A stretch of 64,000 nucleotides of DNA from Brevibacterium yomogidense (GCF_900163715.1 NZ_FWFF01000003.1:124001-188000); one strand, 5' to 3'. Positions 27,625 to 37,030 are shown, counted from the first letter of the stretch. The notes: generated from the sequence alone by a model not told the origin. Numbers and translations are program-made.

Positions 27625-29028
27625 ATGACGCAGGAATACCGCATCGAGCACGACACGATGGGCGAAGTGAAGGTCCCCGCTGACGCTCTGTACAGCGCAC
27701 AGACACAGCGTGCGGTGGAGAACTTCCCGATCTCCGGCAAGACGCTCGAGCGCGAGCACATCGCCGCACTCGCCCAGGTGAAGAAGGCCGCAGCCTCCGC
27801 GAACGAGGAACTGGACGTCCTCGACGCCCAGCGCGCCGCGGCGATCCGCACCGCGGCGGACAAGGTGATCGCCGGCGACTACGACGCCCACTTCCCCATC
27901 GATGTCTTCCAGACCGGTTCGGGCACCTCGTCCAACATGAACACCAACGAGGTCCTCGCGACGCTCGCGAACCGGGAGCTCGAGGGCACCGACGTACAGG
28001 TGCATCCGAACGACCACGTCAACGCCTCGCAGTCGTCGAACGACGTGTTCCCGACCTCCGTCCACGTCGCCGTCGCGAACGCACTGGTGAAGGACCTGCA
28101 GCCGGCACTCGACGTGCTCGCGACCTCGCTGGAGAAGAAGGCGGAGGAGTTCCGCGACATCGTGAAGTCCGGTCGCACGCACCTCATGGATGCCACGCCG
28201 GTGACGCTCGGGCAGGAATTCGGCGGCTACGCCGCACAGGTCCGCTACGGCATCGAGCGCATCGACGCCTCGCTCCCCCGCGTCACGGAGGTCCCGCAGG
28301 GCGGCACAGCGGTCGGCACGGGCATCAACACCCCCGCAGGCTTCTCCGCCCGGGTCGTCGAGCTCCTCGCCGAGCAGACCGGCCTGCCCATCACGGAGGC
28401 GCGCAACCACTTCGAGGCACAGGCGAACCGCGACGGCCTCGTCGAGGTCTCCGGCCAGCTGCGCACCATCGCGTACGGCTTCATGAAGATCAACAACGAC
28501 CTGCGCTGGATGGGTTCGGGCCCCAACACGGGTCTGGGCGAGCTCCAGATCCCCGACCTGCAGCCGGGCTCGTCGATCATGCCGGGCAAGGTCAACCCCG
28601 TCATCTGCGAGGCCGCCATCCAGGCCGCCGCCCAGGTCATCGGCAACGACACCACCGTGTCGCTCTCCTCGACCAACGGCGCCTTCGAACTCAACGTGGG
28701 CATCCCGGTCATGGCCGCGAACCTGCTCGAATCGGTCCGCCTGCTCGCCAACACCTCGCGGGTCATGGCGGAGAAGATGATCGACGGGCTCACCGCGAAT
28801 GAGGAGCGCGCCCGCTTCCTCGCGGAGGCCTCACCCTCGATCGTCACGCCGCTCAACAAGGTGATCGGCTACGAATCGGCCGCGAAGATCGCCAAGTACG
28901 CCGTGGCGGAGAAGGTCACGGTCAAGGAGGCGACGATCGCGCTGGGCTTCGTCGAGGACGGCTCCCTCACGGAGGAGCAGCTCGACGCGGCCCTCGACGT
29001 CACGACGATGATCGGCGAGTACCGCTGA
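27625..29028 (+). CDS. fumC: Class II fumarate hydratase
   Basis: FumC is the oxygen-stable fumarase of the TCA cycle. The 467-residue product contains [55 protein letters not shown] and the superfamily signature [15 protein letters not shown] 27625 is chosen because GAAGGA lies 4 nt upstream. It ends at a strong hairpin shared with the converging phoH gene. Confidence 0.97.
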   Translation: MTQEYRIEHDTMGEVKVPADALYSAQTQRAVENFPISGKTLEREHIAALAQVKKAAASANEELDVLDAQRAAAIRTAADKVIAGDYDAHFPIDVFQTGSGTSSNMNTNEVLATLANRELEGTDVQVHPNDHVNASQSSNDVFPTSVHVAVANALVKDLQPALDVLATSLEKKAEEFRDIVKSGRTHLMDATPVTLGQEFGGYAAQVRYGIERIDASLPRVTEVPQGGTAVGTGINTPAGFSARVVELLAEQTGLPITEARNHFEAQANRDGLVEVSGQLRTIAYGFMKINNDLRWMGSGPNTGLGELQIPDLQPGSSIMPGKVNPVICEAAIQAAAQVIGNDTTVSLSSTNGAFELNVGIPVMAANLLESVRLLANTSRVMAEKMIDGLTANEERARFLAEASPSIVTPLNKVIGYESAAKIAKYAVAEKVTVKEATIALGFVEDGSLTEEQLDAALDVTTMIGEYR

Positions 29029-29090
29029 GCACGGCTCGCTGAGCATGTTCTGCTGAGGCGCGCGCACCGCGCCTCGATCCAGACACACGG

Positions 29091-29119
29091 CACCCCCGGG
29101 AGGATTCCTCCCGGGGGTG
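29091..29119. terminator. Bidirectional terminator after fumC
   Basis: CACCCCCGGGAGG (29091-29103) and CCTCCCGGGGGTG (29107-29119) form a perfect 13-bp stem with a 3-nt ATT loop, followed by TCTT on the plus strand. It lies 62 nt after the fumC stop and serves the converging fumC and phoH genes. Confidence 0.85.
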
Positions 29120-29147
29120 TCTTGTGCTCTCAGCCGGTAGCGGGCGA

Positions 29148-29205
29148 TCGAGACGTCACTTCTGCACACGAATCGCCGCTTCCACGTGCCACAGTGACGT
29201 CTCGA
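29148..29205. repeat. 13-bp inverted repeat downstream of phoH
   Basis: TCGAGACGTCACT (29148-29160) is repeated in inverted form at 29193-29205 with 32 nt between. Further GACGTCACG and GACGT units follow to 29226. It lies 40 bp beyond the phoH stop. It may form part of the phoH terminator or be a protein-binding site. Confidence 0.6.
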
Positions 29206-29244
29206 CGTGCGGAAACGACGTCACGACGCCTCAGCCGGCCTCAC

Positions 29245-30543
29245 TCACACCAGCTCGGCTTCCTCCAGCACCTCGGTCACGAGCGCGGCGATCGCGGACC
29301 TCTCGGAGCGGACCAGCGTGTAGTGCGCGAACAGCGGATGCCCTGTCAGCCGGTCGATGACGGCGGTGATGCCGTCGTGCCGTCCCACCCGCAGATTGTC
29401 GCGCTGCGCGACGTCGTGGGTGAGGATGACGCGGGAGTTCTCCCCCAGCCGCGACAGCACCGTGAGCAGGACGGTCCGCTCCAGTGACTGCGCCTCGTCG
29501 ACGATGACGAAGGAGTCATGCAGCGACCTGCCGCGGATGTGCGTGAGCGGAAGGACTTCGAGGAGCCCCCGGTGGACGACTTCGTCGATGACATTCTGGC
29601 TCACGAGCGCCCCCAGGGTGTCGAACACCGCCTCCGCCCAGGGGTTCATCTTGTCCCCCTCGGAGCCGGGCAGGTATCCCAGGTTCTGACCGCCCACCGC
29701 GTACAGCGGTCGGAAGACCTTGATGGACTGGTGGCTGTGGTCCTCGAGCACGGCCTGCAGCCCGGCCATGAGCGCCAGCGCGGACTTGCCGGTGCCTGCC
29801 CGCCCGCCCAGGCTCACGATGCCCACGGACTCGTCGGTGAGCGCGTCGATCGCGATGCGCTGCTCCGCCGATCGTCCGTTGACGCCGAACACCCCCTGAT
29901 CGCCGCGGACCATTCGGATCCGATCGTTCCCGACGACGCGCGCGAGCCCGGAGCCGCGGGGACTCGTCAGCACGAGGCCCGTGTTGATCGATTCGTGCGC
30001 CACGGCGTCGGTCTGCAGCCAGCCCTCGTCGAACAGGGTCGACATCTCCTCCTCGTCGAGGCCCAGCGATGACATGCCGGTGAAGCTCGAATCTCCGGCC
30101 TGCTCGTTGAGGTACTGCTGGGCGGCGAGACCCAGCGACGCCGCCTTCACACGCATCGGCACGTCCTTCGTCACGACGACGACGGTGGACCCCTCCGCCT
30201 GCAGATTGCGAGCCACCGCGAGGATCCGCGTGTCGTTCTCCGCGCGGTCGAACGTGCGCGGCAGCTGGGTCGTGTCGACGTGGTTGATCTCCACACGCAG
30301 GGATCCACCGTCCTGACCGACCTGGAACGGACGGTCGAGTCTGCCGTGCTCCTCCCGCATCTCATCGAGGATCGCGAGCGCGCGGCGCGCGGTGTAGCCG
30401 AGCTCCGGATGGTGTCTCTTGCCCTCCAGCTCAGAGACGACCACCAGTGGGATGACGACCTCGTGCTCCGCGAACCGCAGCATCGCGCGCGGGTCCGACA
30501 GGAGGACAGAGGTATCGAGGACGTAGGTGACGAGTGCGCTCAC
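29245..30543 (-). CDS. PhoH-family protein with N-terminal PIN domain (PhoH2-like)
   Basis: The 432-residue product joins a PIN RNase domain to a PhoH ATPase/RNA-helicase-like domain. The PIN domain (residues about 1-140) has acidic residues in [28 protein letters not shown] and [12 protein letters not shown]. The PhoH domain (about 225-425) has Walker [10 protein letters not shown] and Walker [11 protein letters not shown]. Mycobacterial PhoH2 of this design unwinds and cleaves RNA. The GTG at 30543 is preferred because GGGGAG lies 7 nt upstream on the coding strand. A 17-bp tandem repeat lies in its upstream region. Confidence 0.93.
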   Translation of the reverse strand: MSALVTYVLDTSVLLSDPRAMLRFAEHEVVIPLVVVSELEGKRHHPELGYTARRALAILDEMREEHGRLDRPFQVGQDGGSLRVEINHVDTTQLPRTFDRAENDTRILAVARNLQAEGSTVVVVTKDVPMRVKAASLGLAAQQYLNEQAGDSSFTGMSSLGLDEEEMSTLFDEGWLQTDAVAHESINTGLVLTSPRGSGLARVVGNDRIRMVRGDQGVFGVNGRSAEQRIAIDALTDESVGIVSLGGRAGTGKSALALMAGLQAVLEDHSHQSIKVFRPLYAVGGQNLGYLPGSEGDKMNPWAEAVFDTLGALVSQNVIDEVVHRGLLEVLPLTHIRGRSLHDSFVIVDEAQSLERTVLLTVLSRLGENSRVILTHDVAQRDNLRVGRHDGITAVIDRLTGHPLFAHYTLVRSERSAIAALVTEVLEEAELV

Positions 30544-30861
30544 GGCCGAGCTCCCCTTCAAGCTTCGAAGTCCGAGGCCGCGTCCCTGTCCTTCCCCGAC
30601 GGGGCCCAGCCCCGGAGCCGGCTTCCTGCCGACACCTCCACGCTAGCCCCGTCCACGCCCCTGCGTTCGGACGCGGCGGGCGAGTCCCATGGCCATCGGG
30701 TGAACGACCGCTGAACCGCCGCCGAGGTCCCGGTCACCCGGTCGTCGCAGTCACCCGGTCCTCGCAGTCACCCGATCCTCGCGGTCACTCAGTCCTCCCG
30801 GTCACTCGATGCCCGCGGTTGCCCGATCCCCGCGGCCGCCCGGGTGCGCCGGCCGCGCACG
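30544..30861. other. Intergenic region between uppS and phoH
   Basis: No gene is seen in this 318-nt gap. It contains a GC-rich stretch beside the phoH start and a six-copy 17-bp tandem repeat on the uppS side. Any phoH promoter must lie here unless uppS and phoH share a transcript. Confidence 0.6.
30733..30834. repeat. Six-copy 17-bp tandem repeat (minisatellite)
   Basis: Six consecutive 17-bp units resemble GTCACCCGGTCCTCGCA. The first three are nearly identical; the later ones drift (GTCACTC..., GTTGCCC...). The array ends 28 bp from the uppS stop. The graded divergence suggests expansion by slippage from one side. Confidence 0.9.
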
Positions 30862-31638
30862 CTACTTGCCGTAGCGGCGGTTGCGCTCCGCGTACGCACG
30901 CAGCGCGCGCAGGAAGTCCGTGCGCCGGAAGGCCGGCCAGTACGCCTCGCAGAAGTAGAACTCGGTGTATGCGCTCTGCCAGATGAGGAAGCCGGACAGC
31001 CGCTGCTCGCCGGAGGACCGGATGATCAGGTCCGGGTCCGGCTGGCCCTTGGTGTAGAGGTGCTCGGAGATCCCGTCCTCGGTGACGGACTCGATCGCGT
31101 CCTCGAGGGACCGCCCCTCGTCCAGACTCTCCCGCAGCAGTTCCCGGACCGCGGCGACGATCTCCTGCCGGCCGCCGTACCCCGCTGCGATGTTCACCCT
31201 GACGCGCGCGCGGGCGTGGTCGGTGGACGCCTCCACCGCGCCCTCGAGACGGTCGCGCAGAGCCGGAGGCAGCAGCGCCAGGTCACCGACGAGGTTCACC
31301 TCGATGCCGTCGCGCTGCGCGATGTCGTCGACCATGTCCGCGATGATCGTCCCGAGCGCCTCGACCTCTTCGTCCGACCGCTGGAGGTTCTCCTTCGACA
31401 GCACGTACAGGGTGACGACCTCGATGCTCAGCTCATCGCACCAGCCGATGAACTCGACGATCCGCTTCGCGCCGGCACGGTGCCCGTCCTCCGTCGTGGT
31501 GCCGAACTCCTTGGCCCACCGACGGTTCCCGTCGGTGATGACCCCCACATGGCGCGGCAGACGACCGGAGGGTTCGAGCCCCGCGGCGATGCGCCGGTTG
31601 TAGAGCCGGTACAGCCACGAGCGCGGCGACGTCGGCAT
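30862..31638 (-). CDS. uppS: Isoprenyl transferase (cis-prenyl / undecaprenyl diphosphate synthase family)
   Basis: This enzyme condenses IPP units into a long cis-polyprenyl diphosphate, the lipid carrier for cell-wall precursors. The 258-residue product has HVGVITDGNRRWAK (catalytic Asp), ERNRRYGK at the end, and the family's conserved block DPDLIIRSSGEQRLSGFLIWQSAYTEFYF. GGAGAG lies 6-7 nt before the ATG. It is divergent from trhA, 55 bp away. Confidence 0.96.
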   Translation of the reverse strand: MPTSPRSWLYRLYNRRIAAGLEPSGRLPRHVGVITDGNRRWAKEFGTTTEDGHRAGAKRIVEFIGWCDELSIEVVTLYVLSKENLQRSDEEVEALGTIIADMVDDIAQRDGIEVNLVGDLALLPPALRDRLEGAVEASTDHARARVRVNIAAGYGGRQEIVAAVRELLRESLDEGRSLEDAIESVTEDGISEHLYTKGQPDPDLIIRSSGEQRLSGFLIWQSAYTEFYFCEAYWPAFRRTDFLRALRAYAERNRRYGK

Positions 31639-31681
31639 AGATTCTCTCCTTGGGGGTGAGGTGCTTCCCAGCCATTCACCC

Positions 31682-31687
31682 TACTAT
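31682..31687 (+). promoter_or_regulatory. -10 box of leaderless trhA transcript
   Basis: TACTAT ends 6 nt before the trhA ATG, placing the predicted transcription start at the initiation codon. No Shine-Dalgarno can fit in between. Confidence 0.55.
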
Positions 31688-31693
31688 CGGAGT

Positions 31694-32467
31694 ATGGACC
31701 TTCTGGAGCACCCGAACGACGCCTCGTCCGCGTCCGCGGGCGACACCGCGCTCAGCGACAGCCCTGCGGCGAAGCCAGCCCGCGGGGCTCGCAAGCGCAC
31801 CGCGCTGCGCCATGAGCTCACGAAGCTCGCGGGACAGATCCGTCCCAGCTGGCGCGGGTGGATCCACGCCGGGGCGTTCCCCGTGAGCCTGCTCGGCGGG
31901 CTGGCCCTCATCATCGTCTCCCCGACGATCGCGTCGCGGATCGCCGCCGCCATCTTCACCGTGACCGGCATGCTCCTGTTCGGCACATCCGCCGTCTACC
32001 ACGCGGGACGCTGGAGGATGCGGATCCGCCTGATGCTGAGGCGCTTCGACCACGCGAACATCTTCCTCATCATCGCGGGCACCTACACACCGCTTGCCGT
32101 CCTCTGCCTCGAGGGGACCGCGCAGACCGCCCTCCTGGTCACCATGTGGTCGGCCGCGATCGTGGGAGTCCTCTTCCGCATCCTCTGGACGACGGCCCCC
32201 CGCTGGCTCTTCGTGCCCGTCTACGTGGGGATCGGACTCGCAGGCGTGGGCTATGTCCCCGGCATCTGGATGGAGAGCCTGCCCGTCGGGATCCTCGTCG
32301 TCACCGGCGGCGCCCTCTACATCATCGGTGCGGTCGTCTACGGCCTCAAGCGGCCCAATCCCGCGCCCACCGTGTTCGGCTTCCACGAGATCTTCCACAC
32401 CTTCACGGTGCTGGGCTACGGCTGCCACCTCGCGGCGCTGCTCGTCGCCGCGTCACACGCCTACTGA
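31694..32467 (+). CDS. trhA: Haemolysin III / TrhA-family membrane protein
   Basis: The 257-residue product has a polar N-terminus of about 50 residues and then seven hydrophobic helices. Conserved family motifs are FGTSAVYHAG, MLRRFDHANIFLIIAGTYTPL and FGFHEIFHTFTVLGYGCH. Their histidines are thought to bind zinc in the wider PAQR/alkaline-ceramidase-like superfamily. Family members affect membrane-energetics homeostasis, though biochemical function is not settled. The ATG at 31694 is chosen from the -10 position and family alignment. Its stop overlaps the converging small membrane protein gene by 7 bp. Confidence 0.93.
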   Translation: MDLLEHPNDASSASAGDTALSDSPAAKPARGARKRTALRHELTKLAGQIRPSWRGWIHAGAFPVSLLGGLALIIVSPTIASRIAAAIFTVTGMLLFGTSAVYHAGRWRMRIRLMLRRFDHANIFLIIAGTYTPLAVLCLEGTAQTALLVTMWSAAIVGVLFRILWTTAPRWLFVPVYVGIGLAGVGYVPGIWMESLPVGILVVTGGALYIIGAVVYGLKRPNPAPTVFGFHEIFHTFTVLGYGCHLAALLVAASHAY

Positions 32468-32787
32468 CGCGGTTCGTCGCCCGCCGCCGGCGTCCCCGCA
32501 GGAACATCGTCCACGGACGCCTGCGCATCGCTCCCATCCAGGGTCCCCGTGTTCTGGGGGCCCGTCCTGGGGCCGCGCTCGATCGGGATCGGATGGTAGC
32601 GGACCACGCCCGCCCGCGCCCGCATCCTGCGCTGGCGCTTGAGGAGGCTGCGGGCCAGCAGGACGACGGCGGTCGCGAGGAAGAACGTCGCGAGGAACCC
32701 GATCGTCCCGGGCGTCACCAGTTCGGCATCGGGGTAGCCGCCGTCAGCAGGCGGTTCAGTCGCGGCTGCGACGATGAGATCGATCAT
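32461..32787 (-). CDS. Small single-pass membrane protein next to mca
   Basis: The 108-residue product has one membrane helix (TIGFLATFFLATAVVLLARSLL, about 28-49) followed by a basic stretch KRQRRMRAR. It ends in a polar Pro/Gly/Asp-rich cytoplasmic tail. Its ATG overlaps the mca stop by 4 bp (ATGA). Small membrane proteins in this place downstream of mca are common in actinobacteria (the Rv1083 position). No function is known to me. Confidence 0.8.
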   Translation of the reverse strand: MIDLIVAAATEPPADGGYPDAELVTPGTIGFLATFFLATAVVLLARSLLKRQRRMRARAGVVRYHPIPIERGPRTGPQNTGTLDGSDAQASVDDVPAGTPAAGDEPRQ

Positions 32788-33776
32788 CGGTCCTCCTCCA
32801 GGACGGTGGGATCGACGGCATCGGGCAGGAGGTCATCCGGCACGACGTCTCCGTCATCGTCCGTCACCCCGGCGAAGAGGTCGGACTCGATGAAGTCCTG
32901 CGAGCGGTCCAGCGGGGGACGTCCGGTGCTGTCGTGGGCGAGCTCGAACTCCTCGGTGAGCCAGTGCTTCCGAGCCGCTGCACGGCCGCCGGAGAAGAAT
33001 CCGCCGTTCGGGTCGATCTGGGTCGCATGGGCGATGAGGGCCTGATCCCGCACGGAGAAGAACTCCCCGCTGTGCACGCGCGCCGTCAGCCACGTGTGCC
33101 GCTCCTCGTCGCGCTTGGCGAACCACTCCAGCTGTTCCGCGAAGGGCGATTCCCCTCCCTCAGCCTCGATGAGTCGATGGATCTCGAGGAACTTCCGAGC
33201 GGACAGGTCCTGGTTGAAGTACACCTTCTGCACGCGCCACGGATCGCCCAGCTCCGGGTTCGACCCGCTCTGCGCCGCATGCTCCAGTGCCACCATCGAC
33301 ACGTCGTGCGTGCGGATGTGATCGGGGTGGGGATAGCCGCCCCGTTCGTCATAGGTCGTCACCACGTGCGGGCGGAACCTGCGGATGACGGACACGAGCG
33401 TCCGCGCGGACACCTCGATCGGCACGCGGTAGAAGCTGCCGCGGGGCGTGAGCTCGTCGGGATCGCCGTCCGGCAGTCCCGAATCGACGTAGCCTGCCCA
33501 CACGTGCTCGACGCCCAGCGTCCGTGCGGCCTTCGCCATCTCCTCGCGACGCAGGCCCGCGATGTCGCGGATCGCTGCGGGCGAACCCTCCAGCGCGGGG
33601 TTGAGGATGTCACCGGCCTCACCGCCGGTCATCGTCACCACCATCACGCGAGCCCCCAGCGCGGCGTACTTCGCACTGGTCGCGGCGCCCTTCGACGCCT
33701 CGTCGTCGGGGTGCGCGTGGATCGCCAGGAGCCTGAGGCCCTCGTAGGGGGTGGTGGTGTGGGAACGATCCCGCAT
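32784..33776 (-). CDS. mca: Mycothiol conjugate amidase
   Basis: Mca cleaves mycothiol S-conjugates to release mercapturic acids, a detoxification route specific to mycothiol-producing actinobacteria. The 330-residue product has the LmbE/PIG-L zinc motif AIHAHPDDEASKGA near its N-terminus and a third zinc-ligand region YPHPDHIRTHD. It also has the Mca-typical tail region with HTWLTARVHSGEFF. ATG 33776 is preferred because GGAGG lies 10 nt upstream; the longer frame is low-complexity. It is co-translated with the small membrane protein. Confidence 0.95.
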   Translation of the reverse strand: MRDRSHTTTPYEGLRLLAIHAHPDDEASKGAATSAKYAALGARVMVVTMTGGEAGDILNPALEGSPAAIRDIAGLRREEMAKAARTLGVEHVWAGYVDSGLPDGDPDELTPRGSFYRVPIEVSARTLVSVIRRFRPHVVTTYDERGGYPHPDHIRTHDVSMVALEHAAQSGSNPELGDPWRVQKVYFNQDLSARKFLEIHRLIEAEGGESPFAEQLEWFAKRDEERHTWLTARVHSGEFFSVRDQALIAHATQIDPNGGFFSGGRAAARKHWLTEEFELAHDSTGRPPLDRSQDFIESDLFAGVTDDDGDVVPDDLLPDAVDPTVLEEDR

Positions 33777-33964
33777 GGACGGATGACCTCCGGTCGGCGC
33801 ACGGTGGCGCATGATGCTCGACTGCCCGCGCGCGGGCCCGCGCGCAGAGACCCCTCCAGGGTAGTCGCCGCACTGGCCGCCCACCCAATCGGAGCGGTGT
33901 TCGTCGCCCCACACCGTGCCGCGGTCCCGTCTCGCACGTCCCGTTCCCAGGCGGGTCTGGAACA

Positions 33965-34423
33965 ATGGGGGACGTGACAGCCACTGCCGATCTCAGCTCC
34001 CGCTACGGGGGACGCCCGTCCCATGTCAGTCCCCCGCCGTCGGGACGCCGTCGGATGTCCCGCCCTGCGATCATCGCCACCGTCGTCGGCCTGGCCGCCG
34101 CGAGCGGAGTGGCCGCATGGTACGGGCTGGCCCCCAACCCCACGCCGGACGGCACGAAGGACGTCGGCTACGAGATCGTCGACTCGACGCTCACCCGCGC
34201 CACCTTCTCGGTCCAGCCCGACGACTCGCGCGACATCGTCTGCGCGGTCCGTGCCGTCAACGCCCACGACGCCGTGGTGGGGTTCACGGAGATCGACATC
34301 CCGGCGGATCCCGCAGCCGATTCCTCGACGCCGCAGGTCGTGACCACGGACATCGCGACCACCCAGCTGGCCGCGTCCGGTCATCACGAATCGTGCTGGT
34401 ACGCAGACGACCCGCAGATCTGA
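33965..34423 (+). CDS. DUF4307-family membrane-anchored protein
   Basis: The 152-residue product has a short polar N-terminus, one membrane helix (PAIIATVVGLAAASGVAAWYGLA, about 34-56) and an extracytoplasmic beta-rich domain with two cysteines (IVCAVRAVNAHDAVVGF and HHESCWYADD). They could form a disulfide. The layout and its place divergent from mca fit DUF4307, of unknown function. The start is ATG 33965 or GTG 33974. Confidence 0.82.
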   Translation: MGDVTATADLSSRYGGRPSHVSPPPSGRRRMSRPAIIATVVGLAAASGVAAWYGLAPNPTPDGTKDVGYEIVDSTLTRATFSVQPDDSRDIVCAVRAVNAHDAVVGFTEIDIPADPAADSSTPQVVTTDIATTQLAASGHHESCWYADDPQI

Positions 34424-34468
34424 GCACCCCGATGCGGCTCGGCGCACGCTACGACGATGCAGGTGACC

Positions 34469-34497
34469 TTGTGACCGGCGACATGACACGGTAGAAT
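34469..34497 (+). promoter_or_regulatory. Housekeeping-type promoter for greA
   Basis: TTGTGA (34469-34474) and TAGAAT (34492-34497) are separated by 17 bp, close to the principal sigma factor consensus. It would start transcription near 34504, giving a leader of about 120 nt before greA. Confidence 0.75.
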
Positions 34498-34512
34498 CGC
34501 GTTTTCAGGAAC

Positions 34513-34605
34513 GATCCCGGATGGCGTCCCGCCTACCGGGATCATTCACTGCCGTACGCGGACCATCGGGTCCGCAGACCGAGGCCCGCAGCCCCTGCGG
34601 GCCTC
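34513..34605 (+). promoter_or_regulatory. greA leader with two stable hairpins
   Basis: The first hairpin is 34513-34543 (GATCCCGG / CCGGGATC with an inner GGCG / CGCC stem). The second is 34581-34605 (GAGGCCCGCAG / CTGCGGGCCTC, loop CCC). The second ends 9 nt before the GAGGAGG ribosome site. It could act as an attenuator or leader-RNA terminator. Confidence 0.6.
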
Positions 34606-34624
34606 TCGCACACGAGGAGGACCA

Positions 34625-35119
34625 ATGACGGAAGAGGTCATCGGCGAAGAGACCTGGCTGAGCCAGGAGGCCTTCGACCGCCTCTCCAAGGAGCTCGAGA
34701 CCCTGCAGGGCCCCGGACGCGCGGAGATCGCGGAGAAGATCGACTCCGCCCGCGAAGAGGGCGACCTCAAGGAGAACGGCGGCTATCACGCAGCGCGTGA
34801 GGAGCAGGGCAAGATCGAGGCCCGCATCCGCCAGCTGGAGCACCTCCTGCGGCATGCGACGGTCGGCGAGGCGAGCTCGGATCTGAGCGTCGCCTCCCCC
34901 GGCACCGTCATCACCGCGACCGTCGCCGGCCGTGAGATGCGCTTCCTGCTGGGCTCGCGTGAGATCGCAGGCGCGAACACGGACATCGACGTCTTCTCCG
35001 AGGCGTCACCGCTGGGAGCGGCCGTCAACGGCACGAAGGTCGGCGATTCGACGTCCTACGAGGCGCCGAACGGCAAGTCGATCTCTGTGACGGTCGACAA
35101 GGTCGACGCCTACAGCTGA
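34625..35119 (+). CDS. greA: Transcription elongation factor GreA
   Basis: GreA enters the RNA polymerase secondary channel and stimulates cleavage of backtracked RNA. The 164-residue product has the N-terminal coiled coil with the acidic tip (REEGDLKENGGYHAAREEQGKIEARIRQLE, where D and E of GDLKEN are functional). The C-terminal FKBP-like domain has TDIDVFSEASPLGAA, then KVGDSTSYEAPNGKSI. GAGGAGG precedes the start. Confidence 0.97.
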   Translation: MTEEVIGEETWLSQEAFDRLSKELETLQGPGRAEIAEKIDSAREEGDLKENGGYHAAREEQGKIEARIRQLEHLLRHATVGEASSDLSVASPGTVITATVAGREMRFLLGSREIAGANTDIDVFSEASPLGAAVNGTKVGDSTSYEAPNGKSISVTVDKVDAYS

Positions 35120-35163
35120 GCAGGTCCGCTCGCTTGAGCACGTGAGCCGCTCTCGCGGCTCGG

Positions 35164-35214
35164 AGCATGCAGGAGGCCCGCACGGAAACACTCTGTGCGG
35201 GCCTCCTGCATGCT
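35164..35214. terminator. Bidirectional terminator between greA and the AI-2E-family gene
   Basis: Perfect 20-bp arms (35164-35183 and 35195-35214, beginning AGCATGCAGG) enclose an 11-nt loop GGAAACACTCT. It lies between converging genes. No T-tract follows. Confidence 0.85.
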
Positions 35215-35259
35215 CAGCGCGGACTCGTCATCGCGCGCAGGTGACATGCTCCACTCGTG

Positions 35260-36891
35260 TCAGCGGCGCCCGTACCCGTGGTCGGACTCGCCATCTGCAT
35301 CGTCCTCGGGGGCGTCCCCCTGATCCGCGCCATGCCGCGCACTGCTGTGATCGGCCGATCGCGGTTCGTCCGCCGCCGCACGTCCGCCGGCCGTTCCGCG
35401 CCCGCTCGCCGGGCCATGCTCCCCGGCGGCGTGGGCCTCGGCTGTTGCACCGTCGTCGGCGCCGGACCTCGCAGAGCGCGCCTGCGTGGACTCGTCCGCG
35501 AACGTGGCACGGGCGGAGCCAGGCGTCGTGTGCGCCTCCTGCTCGGGGACGGACGCGCCTGCGCCGGCCGGGACTGCCGTCCGGCCTCGGCGGTCCGCAG
35601 CCTCCGGATCGTATCGAGGCGGCTGATCGTCGTCCGGTCTGTCCTTCTCCTTCTGCTCGGCGAACATGTCGTCGCCGGCGAGGAAGCGCACGATGGTGTT
35701 CGCGACGGCGATGACCGGCACCGCGAACAGCGCACCCATGATGCCGAACAGGAATGCACCGGCCGCCACGGCCAGGACGACCGCGAGCGGATGCACGCTC
35801 ACCGCCTTGCCCATGATGAACGGCTGGAGGACGTTGCCCTCGATCTGCTGCACCACCAGGACCACGCCCAGCATGATGAGAGCGGACACGAACCCCTGCG
35901 ACACCAGCGCGACGACGACGGCGATGATGCCGGTGGCGACCGCGCCGACGATCGGGACGAACGACGCCAGGAACACGAGCACCGTCAGCGGGATCGCCAG
36001 CGGGATGCCCAGCAGCAGTGCACCGAGGCCGATGCCGATCGCATCGACGCCGGCGACGATGATCTGCACGCGCACGTACTGGACGAGCGTCTGCCAGCCC
36101 CGCAGTGCCGCGCCCTCCGTCTTCGCACGTGCGGGCTTGGGCATGAGTCGGACGGCCCACGTGAACATCCGGCGTCCGTCGTAGAGGAAGAAGAACGCGG
36201 TGAAGAGCGTGAGGAGGAGTCCCGTGGCGAAGGTGCCCACCGACGACACCGCACCCGCCGCGCCGCCGACCAGGTTCGAGGCGTTCTGCTCGAGGTAGGC
36301 GATGCCCTGCGCGAGGCCCTCATCGATGTAGCCGGAGATCACCGACGAGTCGATGCCGAAGGGGTTCGAGTTCAGCCAATCGCTGATCGTCACGAAGCCC
36401 GCGATGACCTGTCCCGACAGCTCTCCGAAGCCCGCGACGATCTGCTGTCCCACCAATGCGATGGTGCCCACGACGAGCACGAGGAAGCCGACGAAGACGA
36501 CTCCGGCGGACAGGGCCCGCGGCCACCGGTGCCGCACCAGGAAGGCATGGATCGGGGTGAGCAGTGCAGCCAGGAGCAGGGCGATGAGTGCGGGCATCAG
36601 CACCAGCGAGACCGTCGACATCAGCCAGAACAGTGCGCCCAGAGCGATGGCGATGACGAGCGACCGCCAGCTCCAGGCCGCCGCCAGCCGGAACGGCGGA
36701 GAGACGTACGGTTCGTACGCGCCCCGGCCCCGTTCGTCGGCAGTGGGTTCTGCGAACGTCATGGGTCCGGTGGGCGGTGCGCCCAGGAGCACTCCGCCGG
36801 GATTCTGCGCGGCACCTTCACGGAGGTTCCTGAAGCCCTCCCATGCACCGCGGATCCGCTTCGTGAGATCAGGTCGCCTGTCGTTCGCCAT
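35260..36891 (-). CDS. AI-2E-family (TqsA/PerM-like) transporter
   Basis: The 543-residue membrane protein has about eight hydrophobic segments between residues 75 and 410. These include WRSLVIAIALGALFWLMSTV, ALIALLLAALLTPIHAFLV, FATGLLLTLFTAFFFLYDGRR and AVSVHPLAVVLAVAAGAFLFGIMGALFAVPVIAV. These blocks are characteristic of the AI-2E family, formerly UPF0118. Members export diverse small molecules or act as Na+/H+ antiporters, so the substrate is open. The last 130 residues are polar, rich in Ala, Asp and Glu, and probably disordered. It is divergent from the SGNH-like gene. Confidence 0.92.
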   Translation of the reverse strand: MANDRRPDLTKRIRGAWEGFRNLREGAAQNPGGVLLGAPPTGPMTFAEPTADERGRGAYEPYVSPPFRLAAAWSWRSLVIAIALGALFWLMSTVSLVLMPALIALLLAALLTPIHAFLVRHRWPRALSAGVVFVGFLVLVVGTIALVGQQIVAGFGELSGQVIAGFVTISDWLNSNPFGIDSSVISGYIDEGLAQGIAYLEQNASNLVGGAAGAVSSVGTFATGLLLTLFTAFFFLYDGRRMFTWAVRLMPKPARAKTEGAALRGWQTLVQYVRVQIIVAGVDAIGIGLGALLLGIPLAIPLTVLVFLASFVPIVGAVATGIIAVVVALVSQGFVSALIMLGVVLVVQQIEGNVLQPFIMGKAVSVHPLAVVLAVAAGAFLFGIMGALFAVPVIAVANTIVRFLAGDDMFAEQKEKDRPDDDQPPRYDPEAADRRGRTAVPAGAGASVPEQEAHTTPGSARATFADESTQARSARSGADDGATAEAHAAGEHGPASGRGTAGGRAAADEPRSADHSSARHGADQGDAPEDDADGESDHGYGRR

Positions 36892-37030
36892 AGCGCCATG
36901 CTATATGCCGGAATCACCGCGATCGGGATGTCATCCGGCATGGTTCCGCCGGACCGATAGGCTGACCCAGCGGGGGCCGCACGACGTGTGTCCACCGCCC
37001 ACCCGGGTGATCAGATCGAGGAGCGTGCCC

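Noticed and set aside
30733-30834. CRISPR array
   Set aside because: Units of 17 bp are contiguous with no spacers, and no cas genes are present; the same holds for the 14-bp and 23-bp arrays near 43.4 kb.
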